A DNA stretch of 64,000 nt from Candidatus Omnitrophota bacterium. GTDB taxonomy: Bacteria; Hinthialibacterota; Hinthialibacteria; Hinthialibacterales; Hinthialibacteraceae. Both the position numbers and the translations under genes were made by a program. This document shows, piece by piece, positions 24,070 through 32,298 of this stretch. Every line of letters starts with the position of its first letter. Position 1 is the first letter of the stretch. The stretch lies in the NCBI GenBank assembly GCA_013177805.1, contig JABLXU010000023.1, forward strand, positions 1-64,000. Direction: 5' to 3'. A model generated the notes under the pieces. The model did not search any database and was not told the DNA's origin. It saw only the letters and a list, made by a program, of their open reading frames with translations.

Positions 24070-26364
24070 CTATTTCCTTCGCAAGATGATCGTCATTCCT
24101 TTTTTCGCAGGGATGATCAACTGCCCATCGGATCTTTTGACATCGTCTTCGGAAATGCCGTCGAGGGTGTATTCATCTTCGCCAAAGGGATTCACCAGCC
24201 GGAGGGGTTTTCCCGCTTCGGAGACAACGCGGACCTCCTGGGTTTTTCCCTCCGCGCGGCGGGCGGAGACCAGAAACGCTCCCTCCGCCCGCAGGGTAGT
24301 AAACGCAGCTTCCCGCCAGGATTCCGGAATGGCCGGGAAGACGCGAACGATTCCCCGGTGGCTTTTCAACAGCATCTCCTGCACTCCCGCGGCGAAGGCC
24401 ATGTTGCCCTCCAGGGTGAAAGGCCGGTAGGTCATTTTGGATTTGCCCGACTGGGTCTGATCCCCGTTGAGGTGGAACGAGTTGGGCGAACAGAAGCATT
24501 CCGCGAAGATGCGCAAGACTTCCGCCGCCTTGTCACCCTGGCACGCGCGGGCGTACAGGCTGCCCAGCCAGGCATACGAATAGCCGCACCACCAATCCGG
24601 CCCCAGGCGCTCCAGTTCGGCCAGAGAACTGGCAATGGTTTTCTGGTCTTCTTCTCCGTTATCCGGATCGATGAGCCCCAAGGGAAAAATCGCCATCAGG
24701 TGCGAGAAATGGCGGTGGGATTCACGCAGGGGGCAGTTCGGCGCCACCAGAAGGCGGCCGTCGGTTTCGTCCCTTGCCAAGGGAGGCCATTCATCCAGCA
24801 TGGTGCGCCAGGTCATGGCGTCCGCTTTTTCGCCCAGTTCTTCCGCCAATTCCGCCGCCGCGCCGATCACCCAGCGGATCAACGCCAGATCGTAATTCGT
24901 GGTGGTTTGAAACCAGGCCTCGAGACGGTTGTCGTTGATCTCCGGTGACGAGCTGAGTGGCAATTGCCTAACGCCGTTTTCACTCAGCCGCGAATGCTCG
25001 AGCAGAAATACGGCCACGTCGCGGATCCAAGGATAGGCGCGGGTTTTGAGAAAATTCCGGTCCTGGCTGTAACACCAGTGAAGATAAAAATGATGCGCCA
25101 GCCAGGCGGACGTGGTGGGCGAGCAGGTGTATTGGTGCCATCCGCCCATCGGTTCGCCCTGGATGGTCGTCACGCCCGGGACATTAAGCCCGCCCTGGTT
25201 GTAGAACCGGCGGGTCCAGTTTTTCGCTGCCGGTTGGATCTCCCACAACCAATCCAAAAACGACAAGCCTTCCTCCAAGTGATTGGCGCTGTAGCAAGGC
25301 CAATAACTGAGTTCCGTGTTCAGGTCGTGGTGATAGTCTCCTTTCCAGGGCGGAATCCGGCGTTCATCCGCGGTCCATACGGCTTGCAAGGAGATAGGTG
25401 GCGCGCCGCGCCGGGCCGTGGAACCGAATTTGTACATCTCACGGTACCATTGCGTTTCGAGAAGGGGATCAGGAATGGCGATAGCGGATTGTTCCCAAAA
25501 TTTCTTCCACCAGCGCGCATGGCTGGCCAAGTCGTCGGAGAACGTGCGGCGCAGGGCGCGGGTGACTTCGCGTTCCGCCACGGCCGCGGGATTTTTTTCG
25601 CGCGCGTTGGAGACGATCGCCCAGGCGCCATCGAAGGTCTTTGCGTCAGTTTGCCGCCACGCGCAATGAATGACGAATTCGAAGCCGCCCCAGCCTTTTT
25701 GCCTGTACGTAAGCGAGTCTTTTCCATTGATCACCTCCGGCGCGGGATAGCCCAGCGATTGCAGAGTGTGTCCGGACAGCGAGTTGGCTTGCTGGTTTCC
25801 GGATGCCTCGTCACCGCTGAAAGGCGGAGGGATCAGGCGCGGCACCACGGATTTGTCATATCCTTGGAGACGAAACCACCCCACCGGCCGGTCCGCGTGC
25901 ACGAAGGCTTGCAGTTGGACACCCGATTCCCATTGCACCGTGCCGAGGGCTTGCTGGATATCGAGCGTGACTGCCTGGACCGGGCCAAACGCCGCTTGAT
26001 CCAGTTCCAACCGGCCCGCGGGAATGCGGGTGGGGGCGGGATCGCGGTCGTAGGGCTTGTCGATCAGATCCTGAACAGACTGGATGTCTTTCTCCAAGAT
26101 TTTTTGATACATCCAGGCAAACGTGAACTCGGGCTTTTGAAAATTCTCCACGGGGCGGTTGTCCCACAGGTCGGCCCGGTCGAGCGAAAAGCGGAGGATT
26201 GAACCTTCCTGCCAGATCAACGCGCCCAGCATGCCGTTGCCGAGCGGTACAGCCTCATCCCAGCGGTCCGCGAGGCGTGGAAAATGGAAATCATGCGGGC
26301 CGGCCGCCGCGGCGGGGATCACAGGAAGCGCCATAATTCCAATCAGAAGCCAATACCGGTTCAT
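24070..26364 (-). CDS. Secreted GH95-like glycoside hydrolase
   Basis: The 764-residue protein has a signal peptide (MNRYWLLIGIMALPVIPAAAA) and then the GH95/GH65-type organisation: an N-terminal beta domain starting DRWDEAVPLGNGMLGALIW and SLDRADLWDNRP. A central (alpha/alpha)6 barrel carries WKGDYHHDLNTELSYWPCYSANHLEEGLSF and the HRHFSHLMAIFPLGLIDP segment. A C-terminal part reads LEGNMAFAAGVQEMLLKSHRGIVRVFPAIP. GH95 enzymes release alpha-L-fucose or L-galactose from glycans. The barrel lies in the expected place, but exact catalytic residues were not mapped. No operon partners are evident. Confidence 0.75.
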   Translation of the reverse strand: MNRYWLLIGIMALPVIPAAAAGPHDFHFPRLADRWDEAVPLGNGMLGALIWQEGSILRFSLDRADLWDNRPVENFQKPEFTFAWMYQKILEKDIQSVQDLIDKPYDRDPAPTRIPAGRLELDQAAFGPVQAVTLDIQQALGTVQWESGVQLQAFVHADRPVGWFRLQGYDKSVVPRLIPPPFSGDEASGNQQANSLSGHTLQSLGYPAPEVINGKDSLTYRQKGWGGFEFVIHCAWRQTDAKTFDGAWAIVSNAREKNPAAVAEREVTRALRRTFSDDLASHARWWKKFWEQSAIAIPDPLLETQWYREMYKFGSTARRGAPPISLQAVWTADERRIPPWKGDYHHDLNTELSYWPCYSANHLEEGLSFLDWLWEIQPAAKNWTRRFYNQGGLNVPGVTTIQGEPMGGWHQYTCSPTTSAWLAHHFYLHWCYSQDRNFLKTRAYPWIRDVAVFLLEHSRLSENGVRQLPLSSSPEINDNRLEAWFQTTTNYDLALIRWVIGAAAELAEELGEKADAMTWRTMLDEWPPLARDETDGRLLVAPNCPLRESHRHFSHLMAIFPLGLIDPDNGEEDQKTIASSLAELERLGPDWWCGYSYAWLGSLYARACQGDKAAEVLRIFAECFCSPNSFHLNGDQTQSGKSKMTYRPFTLEGNMAFAAGVQEMLLKSHRGIVRVFPAIPESWREAAFTTLRAEGAFLVSARRAEGKTQEVRVVSEAGKPLRLVNPFGEDEYTLDGISEDDVKRSDGQLIIPAKKGMTIILRRK

Positions 26365-26777
26365 GATGGATGATTGAACCTCGGACTCATTTTTTCATGC
26401 TGCTCCCAGGTTATTTTCAAATTCCATGGTACAAAAAAAGAGAGAGACCGGAAAGAGAGTTGCGGGAGGAAGGATTGGAATCAAGCGGATCAGGAAAAGC
26501 AGAATTATCCAGAGTCAACGGTTCACGCATGACCCGCCGATCGATCTTCCGGGACGACCGGCATTCTCAGCCCTTACTCAGTGGAAGAGGGAACCGGGAA
26601 GGCAGGTCAGGACTTTGTTGAATAACATGCTAACACCCCTACCTGTTCCAATTTACTTATAGAAAACTAGTACAAAAAAAGAGTGAAAAAGAAGAACATA
26701 GGTACCGGCTCACGCGCCCCTATAAAACAATCACAGGCTAGTCGAAGACCGCAGGATAGTCCGGAGGAAGCCTGGCC
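26365..26777. other. Intergenic region without a supported gene
   Basis: This 413-base gap lies between the end of wecB and the start of the GH95-like gene, both leftward. It contains two runs of GTACAAAAAAAGAG (near 26429 and 26670) but no gene, strong hairpin or recognisable RNA. Confidence 0.5.
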
Positions 26778-27995
26778 TCAGCCGGCGCGCAGGGCCGGTT
26801 CGCGAAAGGGATCATACGGTTCCGGGGGGGACGTAGTGAATCCGTAGTGATACAAGATCGCGTCAACGATCCGTTCCATGGCCCTGCCGTCTCCGTAAGG
26901 ACTCACAGCCTTGGACATCGCCTGGTACTCCAGTTCGTTTTGCAACAAACGCGTCCCATGCTCCACGATGGCTTCTTCCGAAGGACCGATCAGCCGGGCG
27001 GCGCCGGCGGCCACGCCCTCAGGGCGCTCGGTGGTGTCCCGCAGCACAAGCACCGGCTTGCCGAAGGCCGGCGCTTCTTCCTGCACGCCGCCTGAATCCG
27101 TCAGGACCAGGTGGCAGAGCGCGAGAATACCGACGAAAGAGCAGTAATTGATCGGCTTGACCAAGTGGATCCGCTCTTTGCGGCCCAGTTGTTCTTCCAC
27201 CACGCCGGCCACGGCGGGGTTGGGATGCACCGGCCAGATGACCTGAACATCCGGATCGCTCTCCACCAAGCGCGCCACCGCCCGGCAGATTTGCCGCAAC
27301 GGTTCGCCGTGGTTTTCGCGCCGGTGGGCGGTGACCAGGATAGTTTTCAAATCCGCGTTCAGAAAAGGGAACTCATCGCGCGCATGATGAATGCCGCGGT
27401 CCTGCGTCAGGCGCAGCGCGTCCATGACCGGATTGCCGGTGAGGTAAACCGTGGCGGGATTGAGCCCTTCGCGCAGCAAGGTCTCATACGATTCCCGCGT
27501 AGGCGCGAAGTGCAGGTCGGCGATCACGCTGATCAGGCGGCGGTTGATCTCTTCGGGAAAGGGGCTGCGCTTGTTGTTGGTCCGCAGTCCGGCCTCGACA
27601 TGTCCGACGGTGACGTTCAAGTAAAAGGCCGCCAGGGAGGCGATGAAGGCCGTGGTGGTATCGCCTTGCACCAGAATCAAATCGGGCTTTTGCTTTTCGA
27701 ATTCGCGGTGCAAGGCGTTCAAGGCCCGGGAGGCGAAACCCGCCAGGGTTTGCGAATGCCGCATCAGGTTGAGGTTGATGTCCGCTTTCAACTGAAACGT
27801 ATCCAGGACGTCATCCACCAGTTCGCGATGCTGACCGGTCAGAACCAGGCGGGTCTCGAACTCGCTCCGGCGGGACAGACCGATAGCGATGGGAGCCATT
27901 TTGATGGCTTCCGGCCGCGTTCCCACCAACACCAGGCATCGGAGCCGGCGGCCGGCGGGACGGAGTGGCGGGGAAATGGTTGGGCCGTTACGCAT
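26778..27995 (-). CDS. wecB: UDP-N-acetylglucosamine 2-epimerase (non-hydrolysing)
   Basis: The start at 27995 is an ATG with AAAGGA about 9 bases upstream; an in-frame TTG lies six bases earlier. The 405-residue enzyme shows VGTRPEAIKMAPI, LTGQHRELVDDVL, LVQGDTTTAF, GHVEAGLRT, PFPEEINRRL, VTAHRRENHGE and LTDSGGVQEEAP with VLRDTTERPEG, all typical of WecB/MnaA. It interconverts UDP-GlcNAc and UDP-ManNAc in the cytoplasm. It is the last gene of the exopolysaccharide operon and overlaps the preceding epimerase gene by 8 bases. Together with the WecG/TagA enzyme it points to ManNAc or a derivative in the polymer. Confidence 0.95.
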   Translation of the reverse strand: MRNGPTISPPLRPAGRRLRCLVLVGTRPEAIKMAPIAIGLSRRSEFETRLVLTGQHRELVDDVLDTFQLKADINLNLMRHSQTLAGFASRALNALHREFEKQKPDLILVQGDTTTAFIASLAAFYLNVTVGHVEAGLRTNNKRSPFPEEINRRLISVIADLHFAPTRESYETLLREGLNPATVYLTGNPVMDALRLTQDRGIHHARDEFPFLNADLKTILVTAHRRENHGEPLRQICRAVARLVESDPDVQVIWPVHPNPAVAGVVEEQLGRKERIHLVKPINYCSFVGILALCHLVLTDSGGVQEEAPAFGKPVLVLRDTTERPEGVAAGAARLIGPSEEAIVEHGTRLLQNELEYQAMSKAVSPYGDGRAMERIVDAILYHYGFTTSPPEPYDPFREPALRAG

Positions 27996-29073
27996 GGACA
28001 AGTTCCTTTGCCTTTACCTCGTCTTGGCCGATGTACCGGGTGGCGGACGACATGCCCGGGGGAAAATCGGCGCTGGCCCGGATCGCGTCCCAGTTGTCCT
28101 TGAACCATTGTATCGTGTTTTTGAGTCCTTGTTCAAAGGACATTCGCGGTTCGTACCCCAACAGTTCACGGGCGCGGTCGATGGAGGCCAGCAGGCGTTT
28201 CTTGGTGTCCCACACGCGGGGCTGGGCGCGTTTGATTCCGGCCGGGTTGCCCACCAGTTCGTTGATCATTTCCGCCATTTCCAGAATCCTCACCTCCTGC
28301 CCCGAGGCGATGTTCATCTCTTGGCCGACGGCTTCTTCAAAATACCCCGCCCGCAGCAACGCGTCGACGATGTCCATGACATAGGTAAAGTCGCGCGTTT
28401 CCTCGCCCGTGCCGGTGAACGGCAGCGGCAATCCCAGCAAGGCGCGGTAGATGAAATTGGGGATGACATTGCGGTACTGGCCGGGGACCTCGCCGGGGCC
28501 GTACGAATTGAAGAAGCGCGTTTTCACGACGCGCAGGCCGTGATGATGATAGAAGAAGTTCGCGTAAAGTTCCCCCAGCATTTTGGTGATCTGGTAGGGG
28601 GTGGTCAGATGCATGGACATGAATTCCTCGGTCAGGGGCAGCGGCGCTTTGGAACCATAGATGGAGCACCCGGACGACGCGTAGACGACCCGGCCGGTAT
28701 CGCGCAGGGTGGCGTACTCGAAGATCCGCAGCGTGCCCATGCCGTTGACGGTCAAGTCTTTCTCGGGATAGTCCACGGAATTCTGGTTGGCGAAAAAGGC
28801 GGCCAAGTGGTACACGATGTCCGGCTTCTCGCCAAACACCCGCTTGAGCATGACTTCATCGACGATGCTGCCCTTCACGAACAGAATGTTGGGCAGAGAG
28901 GGGATGTTCCACTCGTAGGCCGCGGACAGGTCGTCCAGGATGATGACCAGTTGCGCCCCCAGTTCGGCGATGGTCCGGGCCAGGTTGGTGCCGATGGCGC
29001 CCGCGCCGCCGGTGATCAGTACTTTTTTCCCCTGATAGTACTCTTTGTAGTTGGTGTTTTTATGGTTATCCAT
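27988..29073 (-). CDS. NAD-dependent epimerase/dehydratase (extended SDR)
   Basis: The 361-residue protein has the extended-SDR motifs VLITGGAGAIGTNLA, VYHLAAFFANQNSV, ASSGCSIYG and the YQITK catalytic pair, then RFFNSYGPGEVPG and the GTGEETRDFTYVMD segment of sugar-nucleotide epimerases and dehydratases. It likely modifies an NDP-sugar for the polymer. The exact reaction is not readable. Its stop overlaps the wecB start. A ~250-base gap containing repeats separates it from the next upstream gene, so transcription may be continuous through the repeats or start anew. Confidence 0.85.
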   Translation of the reverse strand: MDNHKNTNYKEYYQGKKVLITGGAGAIGTNLARTIAELGAQLVIILDDLSAAYEWNIPSLPNILFVKGSIVDEVMLKRVFGEKPDIVYHLAAFFANQNSVDYPEKDLTVNGMGTLRIFEYATLRDTGRVVYASSGCSIYGSKAPLPLTEEFMSMHLTTPYQITKMLGELYANFFYHHHGLRVVKTRFFNSYGPGEVPGQYRNVIPNFIYRALLGLPLPFTGTGEETRDFTYVMDIVDALLRAGYFEEAVGQEMNIASGQEVRILEMAEMINELVGNPAGIKRAQPRVWDTKKRLLASIDRARELLGYEPRMSFEQGLKNTIQWFKDNWDAIRASADFPPGMSSATRYIGQDEVKAKELVHA

Positions 29074-29192
29074 CGATTCGCAGCCTTTTGGTTTATAGAT
29101 TGGTTAATCCGGTATGTACGCGCGAGGTGGAAGGAGCATCCATTCCGCCGGGAATAATCCGGGCGGGCTTCATGGTCCACCCCTTCATGATT

Positions 29193-29225
29193 CCCTCACC
29201 CTGACCCTCTCCCAGAGGGAGAGGG
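29193..29225 (+). repeat. REP-like palindrome (CCCTCACCCTGACCCTCTCCC)
   Basis: CCCTCTCCC (29205-29213) and GGGAGAGGG (29217-29225) pair perfectly around AGA. It directly precedes repeat copy 3, in the same order as 23169-23291. Confidence 0.8.
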
Positions 29226-29231
29226 GAATAG

Positions 29232-29306
29232 GTCTGAATCAGGATGGCCAGGATATCCAGGATGAGCAGGATTTGATGGATTATGCGCTGCGCGCCAGCC
29301 CATCCT
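29232..29306 (+). repeat. Dispersed CTGAATCAGGATGGCCAG repeat, copy 3
   Basis: GTCTGAATCAGGATGGCCAG, ATCCAGGATGAGCAGGAT, TTGATGGATTATGCGCTGCG and AGCCCATCC follow the order of copies 1 and 2. It lies inside the exopolysaccharide operon gap. Confidence 0.8.
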
Positions 29307-29327
29307 TTTCTCAGGTGCAGGGTTAAT

Positions 29328-30248
29328 TTATTTTTCATAGACTTTTTTCATCCAGGCCACGTAGCGCTTCACGCCCTCGCGGATGTCGATCTGTGGATCA
29401 TGCCTCAAATCGCGGCGGGCCTTGGAGAAATCAACGACTTTCACCCGCGTGGTGAATCCCTCCGAGCCGTGGTACTGGGCCAGTTTGGGATCAGCCCCGG
29501 TTTCCTTCAACACAATGTCCGCCAATTCCTCGATATCAATGACCCAATCCTCGCGGCTGCCGATGTTATAGACTTCACCGGGCTTGAAATGCTCCGCGAT
29601 ATTGGCGAAGGTCCGGCAGGTGTCTTCCACGTAATCGAAGATGCGCTTGTGGCCCCGGTACACCTTGAACGGCTTGTTATGCAAGCAGCTGTACACAAAG
29701 ATGGGGATCACCCCGCGGTAGCGGCTGTAATATTCATGCGGCCCGTAGCAACCCACCGGGCGCACCCGGACGGTTTCGGTCTGGAACATGGCCGCGCTGT
29801 TGAGGCATTGCAGTTCGCCCGCCCATTTGGAGATGGCGTAGTCGTTCATTTGCCGGATGGGAATCCGCTCCATGACGTCTTCACTCATCAATTCGTCGTA
29901 ATCCCCGTATACCTCGGCGCTGCTGAAGAAGATCATCTTGAACCGGTGTTTTTCCTGCAGGCGCAACATATTCTTGGTCCCGGTGACATTGGTACGCCAG
30001 AGATTCTCGTAATGATCTTCCCCGTTCCACCGGCCGTATTCCGCCGCCAGGTGGTACACGAAATCGAAGGCCTGCTTTTGAAACACCGCGTCCACCTGCT
30101 GATAGACGCCTACATCCGCCTTGATGTGCTGGTCGTCCTCGCCTTGGAGAATGTCCACCGTCCACACGTCATGCCCGCGCGAACGCAGTTCCCGGGTCAG
30201 GTTGGTACCGATGAATCCCCGCCCGCCTGTCACTAAAATATTCGCCAC
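29328..30248 (-). CDS. NAD-dependent epimerase/dehydratase (UDP-glucose 4-epimerase-like)
   Basis: The 306-residue extended SDR starts at a GTG with AAGGAGGAGG upstream. It shows ILVTGGRGFIGTNLTREL, DFVYHLAAEYGRWNG, SSAEVYGDYDE and YAISK, then RPVGCYGPHEYYSRYRGVIPIF and RIFDYVEDTCRT. Homologues act on UDP- or GDP-sugars. It belongs to the leftward polysaccharide operon, downstream of the WecG/TagA gene. Its substrate is not readable from sequence. Confidence 0.85.
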   Translation of the reverse strand: MANILVTGGRGFIGTNLTRELRSRGHDVWTVDILQGEDDQHIKADVGVYQQVDAVFQKQAFDFVYHLAAEYGRWNGEDHYENLWRTNVTGTKNMLRLQEKHRFKMIFFSSAEVYGDYDELMSEDVMERIPIRQMNDYAISKWAGELQCLNSAAMFQTETVRVRPVGCYGPHEYYSRYRGVIPIFVYSCLHNKPFKVYRGHKRIFDYVEDTCRTFANIAEHFKPGEVYNIGSREDWVIDIEELADIVLKETGADPKLAQYHGSEGFTTRVKVVDFSKARRDLRHDPQIDIREGVKRYVAWMKKVYEK

Positions 30249-30284
30249 GTGTTTGCCTCCTCCTTTTCATTGACCGGCTATCGG

Positions 30285-31070
30285 TTAAAGCATTTCCGGT
30301 TTTCCGGCGTCTACGGAAGCCGGCCGGGTGGATTTCCACCATTCTTTGCATATCAACCATACGAACGTGGGATTGCCGATCAGATACCGCCGCCACATCC
30401 GCCGCGGCTCCTGGATCAGCCGGTACAGCCACATCATCCCGATTTGGCGGAGCCACATCGGGCCTTCCGCGGTGGCCCCTGCCCAAATGTCTATCAGGCC
30501 GCCCACGCCGATCAGCACCGGCGCGCCGATCCGCGGCTGGTTGCGGATCATCCATTCCTCCTTTTTGGGCGAGGTCATCCCCACCAACACCACGTCGGCC
30601 TGGGATTCATTGATCCGACGCGCGATGGCTGGTTCGTCCTCCGGCGTGAAATATCCGTTTTGATATCCGGCCACTGTGATACCCGGATACCGCGCCGCCA
30701 CAGCGGCGGCCGCCTTCTGGACCAGTTCCTCTTTCGTACCCAACAGAAACACCCGGCGGCGGCGGGTCCGCAACCGGTCCAGCAACGCGAAGACCAGCGG
30801 CACGATCGCGATATGATGGATGTCTTTGTGCCCGAACCACCGGGCCGCGAACGCCAGCCAATACCCGTCGCTGATGACGCAATCCGCCTGCCGCACCAGG
30901 TTGAGGTAGGCTTCGTCACGCTGCGTCATGATGTACATGATGGCGTTGATGCCGGTGACCGTCCTTTTCTCCCGCCTTTCAACGGCGTCCGTCAAAGCCT
31001 GGACCAACTGGTCCAACGTCCCGGGATCAAGGGGACATTTCCCGATATGGATGCGCTCGTTCAACTTCAA
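30285..31070 (-). CDS. WecG/TagA/CpsF family glycosyltransferase
   Basis: The 261-residue protein follows the WecG/TagA pattern: TVTGINAIMYIMTQRDEAYL, ADCVISDGYWLAFAARWFG, RVFLLGTKEELVQKAA, YPGITVAGYQNGYF, ADVVLVGMTSPKKEEWM and LIGVGGLIDIWAGA. The family transfers ManNAc or ManNAcA to a lipid-linked GlcNAc. The usual start is a TTG directly after the stop of the preceding gene; a second TTG six bases later is equally possible. WecB in the same operon would supply the ManNAc donor. Confidence 0.88.
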   Translation of the reverse strand: MKLNERIHIGKCPLDPGTLDQLVQALTDAVERREKRTVTGINAIMYIMTQRDEAYLNLVRQADCVISDGYWLAFAARWFGHKDIHHIAIVPLVFALLDRLRTRRRRVFLLGTKEELVQKAAAAVAARYPGITVAGYQNGYFTPEDEPAIARRINESQADVVLVGMTSPKKEEWMIRNQPRIGAPVLIGVGGLIDIWAGATAEGPMWLRQIGMMWLYRLIQEPRRMWRRYLIGNPTFVWLICKEWWKSTRPASVDAGKPEML

Positions 31071-32180
31071 TTACCTCGTATAGTGAGCGGAATGGACTTC
31101 AAATTGCTCATATGTCCGGATGAATTCGCTGTAGGTGCCAAAGCGGATCGCGCCGGCGAATTCATGTTTGACAAGATCTATGTATTTTTCCAACGCCCGG
31201 GCCGCTCCGGCCTGCTTGGAATGGCCGATCATCACCAAGGGAACCGGTTCTTCCCCGTCCCCGGCGTGATCCTGGATGATTCGCCGGGTGATGGCCCGCA
31301 TTTCCCGTACGGTTAATTTGCAAAAATCCAGTTTTTTAGGGACTGTTTGAAACCACTTCTTCAACCGGTTTGTTTTGACGCCATTGGGAGCGGGATTTCT
31401 CCGTTCTTGAATCTTTTGCCGGTTCAACCGGTCTTCCTGAAGATACGACAGGGCACTCCAAACCCGCTTGAACGACAGCATGCCCCATAACGTGGCGGGA
31501 ACGGCGGCAATAGGAACTTCCAGAATCCCCCTACCGGCTGACCGGCGGTTGATGTCCCGCCTGTCCGCGCGCCACGCCCGGTAGTGGCTGTAGGCCTCGC
31601 GGTAATCGAAGGTCACCATGCTGGTGTTCGCATACCCCCCCTTGAAGACGGAAGTATCCGATTGCAGCCCCGCCGCCAGCAGGGCGGCCAGATAGCGGTC
31701 CGGGGGATGCGTGTTCCAATGGCCTGCCCGGAATCCGATGCATTCATACCTGGAGGTAGCGGGCGCGATCGATTCTTCCAGGTATCCCTTCGCCTGCCTC
31801 AAAATCTCCACGGCCTGGTTCTGATCGAAATCCATCAATTGATAATGAGCGTAATCCAGATCCCAATGGCGGCCATTCCATTGCGCGTGAATCCACTGGG
31901 GATGCAAATGCAACTGTACATCATGGCCTTGCCGGACGGCTTCGATCCATTGATGCTTGGCCAACGCCACCGGATCGTAGTCCAATGCGTTTCGGAAACC
32001 TTGGTTTCCGTCCCTCTCCATAGCCATGAACTCGCCCACCTCGGCCAGGATGGTCAACCGGGCGCCATGGCGGTTGCAGACGGTCAGTAAATCGGAAGCG
32101 GGTTGGAGGATATGCCGCCGGACATCCCCTCGGCCGTCCGCCGGCAGTTCATAATCCACTGTAATAATCAGGTTTATCAT
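31071..32180 (-). CDS. NodB-like polysaccharide deacetylase-fold protein
   Basis: The 369-residue protein starts with a first strand LIITVDYELPADGRG like that of carbohydrate esterase 4 folds, followed by ILAEVGEFMAM, the HDVQLHLHPQW metal-type motif and CIGFRAGHWNTHP. These correspond to the Asp, His-x3-His and Arg motifs of NodB-type deacetylases. It probably trims acetyl groups from the growing or exported polymer, but no signal peptide is present, so a cytoplasmic role or a non-enzymatic one is possible. The start at 32180 is chosen for the beta strand; an ATG 24 bases earlier is in frame. It abuts the WecG/TagA gene with no gap. Confidence 0.6.
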   Translation of the reverse strand: MINLIITVDYELPADGRGDVRRHILQPASDLLTVCNRHGARLTILAEVGEFMAMERDGNQGFRNALDYDPVALAKHQWIEAVRQGHDVQLHLHPQWIHAQWNGRHWDLDYAHYQLMDFDQNQAVEILRQAKGYLEESIAPATSRYECIGFRAGHWNTHPPDRYLAALLAAGLQSDTSVFKGGYANTSMVTFDYREAYSHYRAWRADRRDINRRSAGRGILEVPIAAVPATLWGMLSFKRVWSALSYLQEDRLNRQKIQERRNPAPNGVKTNRLKKWFQTVPKKLDFCKLTVREMRAITRRIIQDHAGDGEEPVPLVMIGHSKQAGAARALEKYIDLVKHEFAGAIRFGTYSEFIRTYEQFEVHSAHYTR

Positions 32181-32298
32181 CAGTCGGCCGTTCCATGAAT
32201 TCAAACCAGTCTCTCCAACGTAATCTCCCAGAAAATCCCTCGACGGTCAGCGGATTTGTTTCAAGAAAAGCCATTTCCTTTTCCCCCCTTGGCCCAAT

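Noticed and set aside
24964..26202. 412-codon plus-strand frame.
   Set aside because: Antisense shadow of the GH95-like gene; its content is Arg/Gly/Pro-rich and unlike a protein family.
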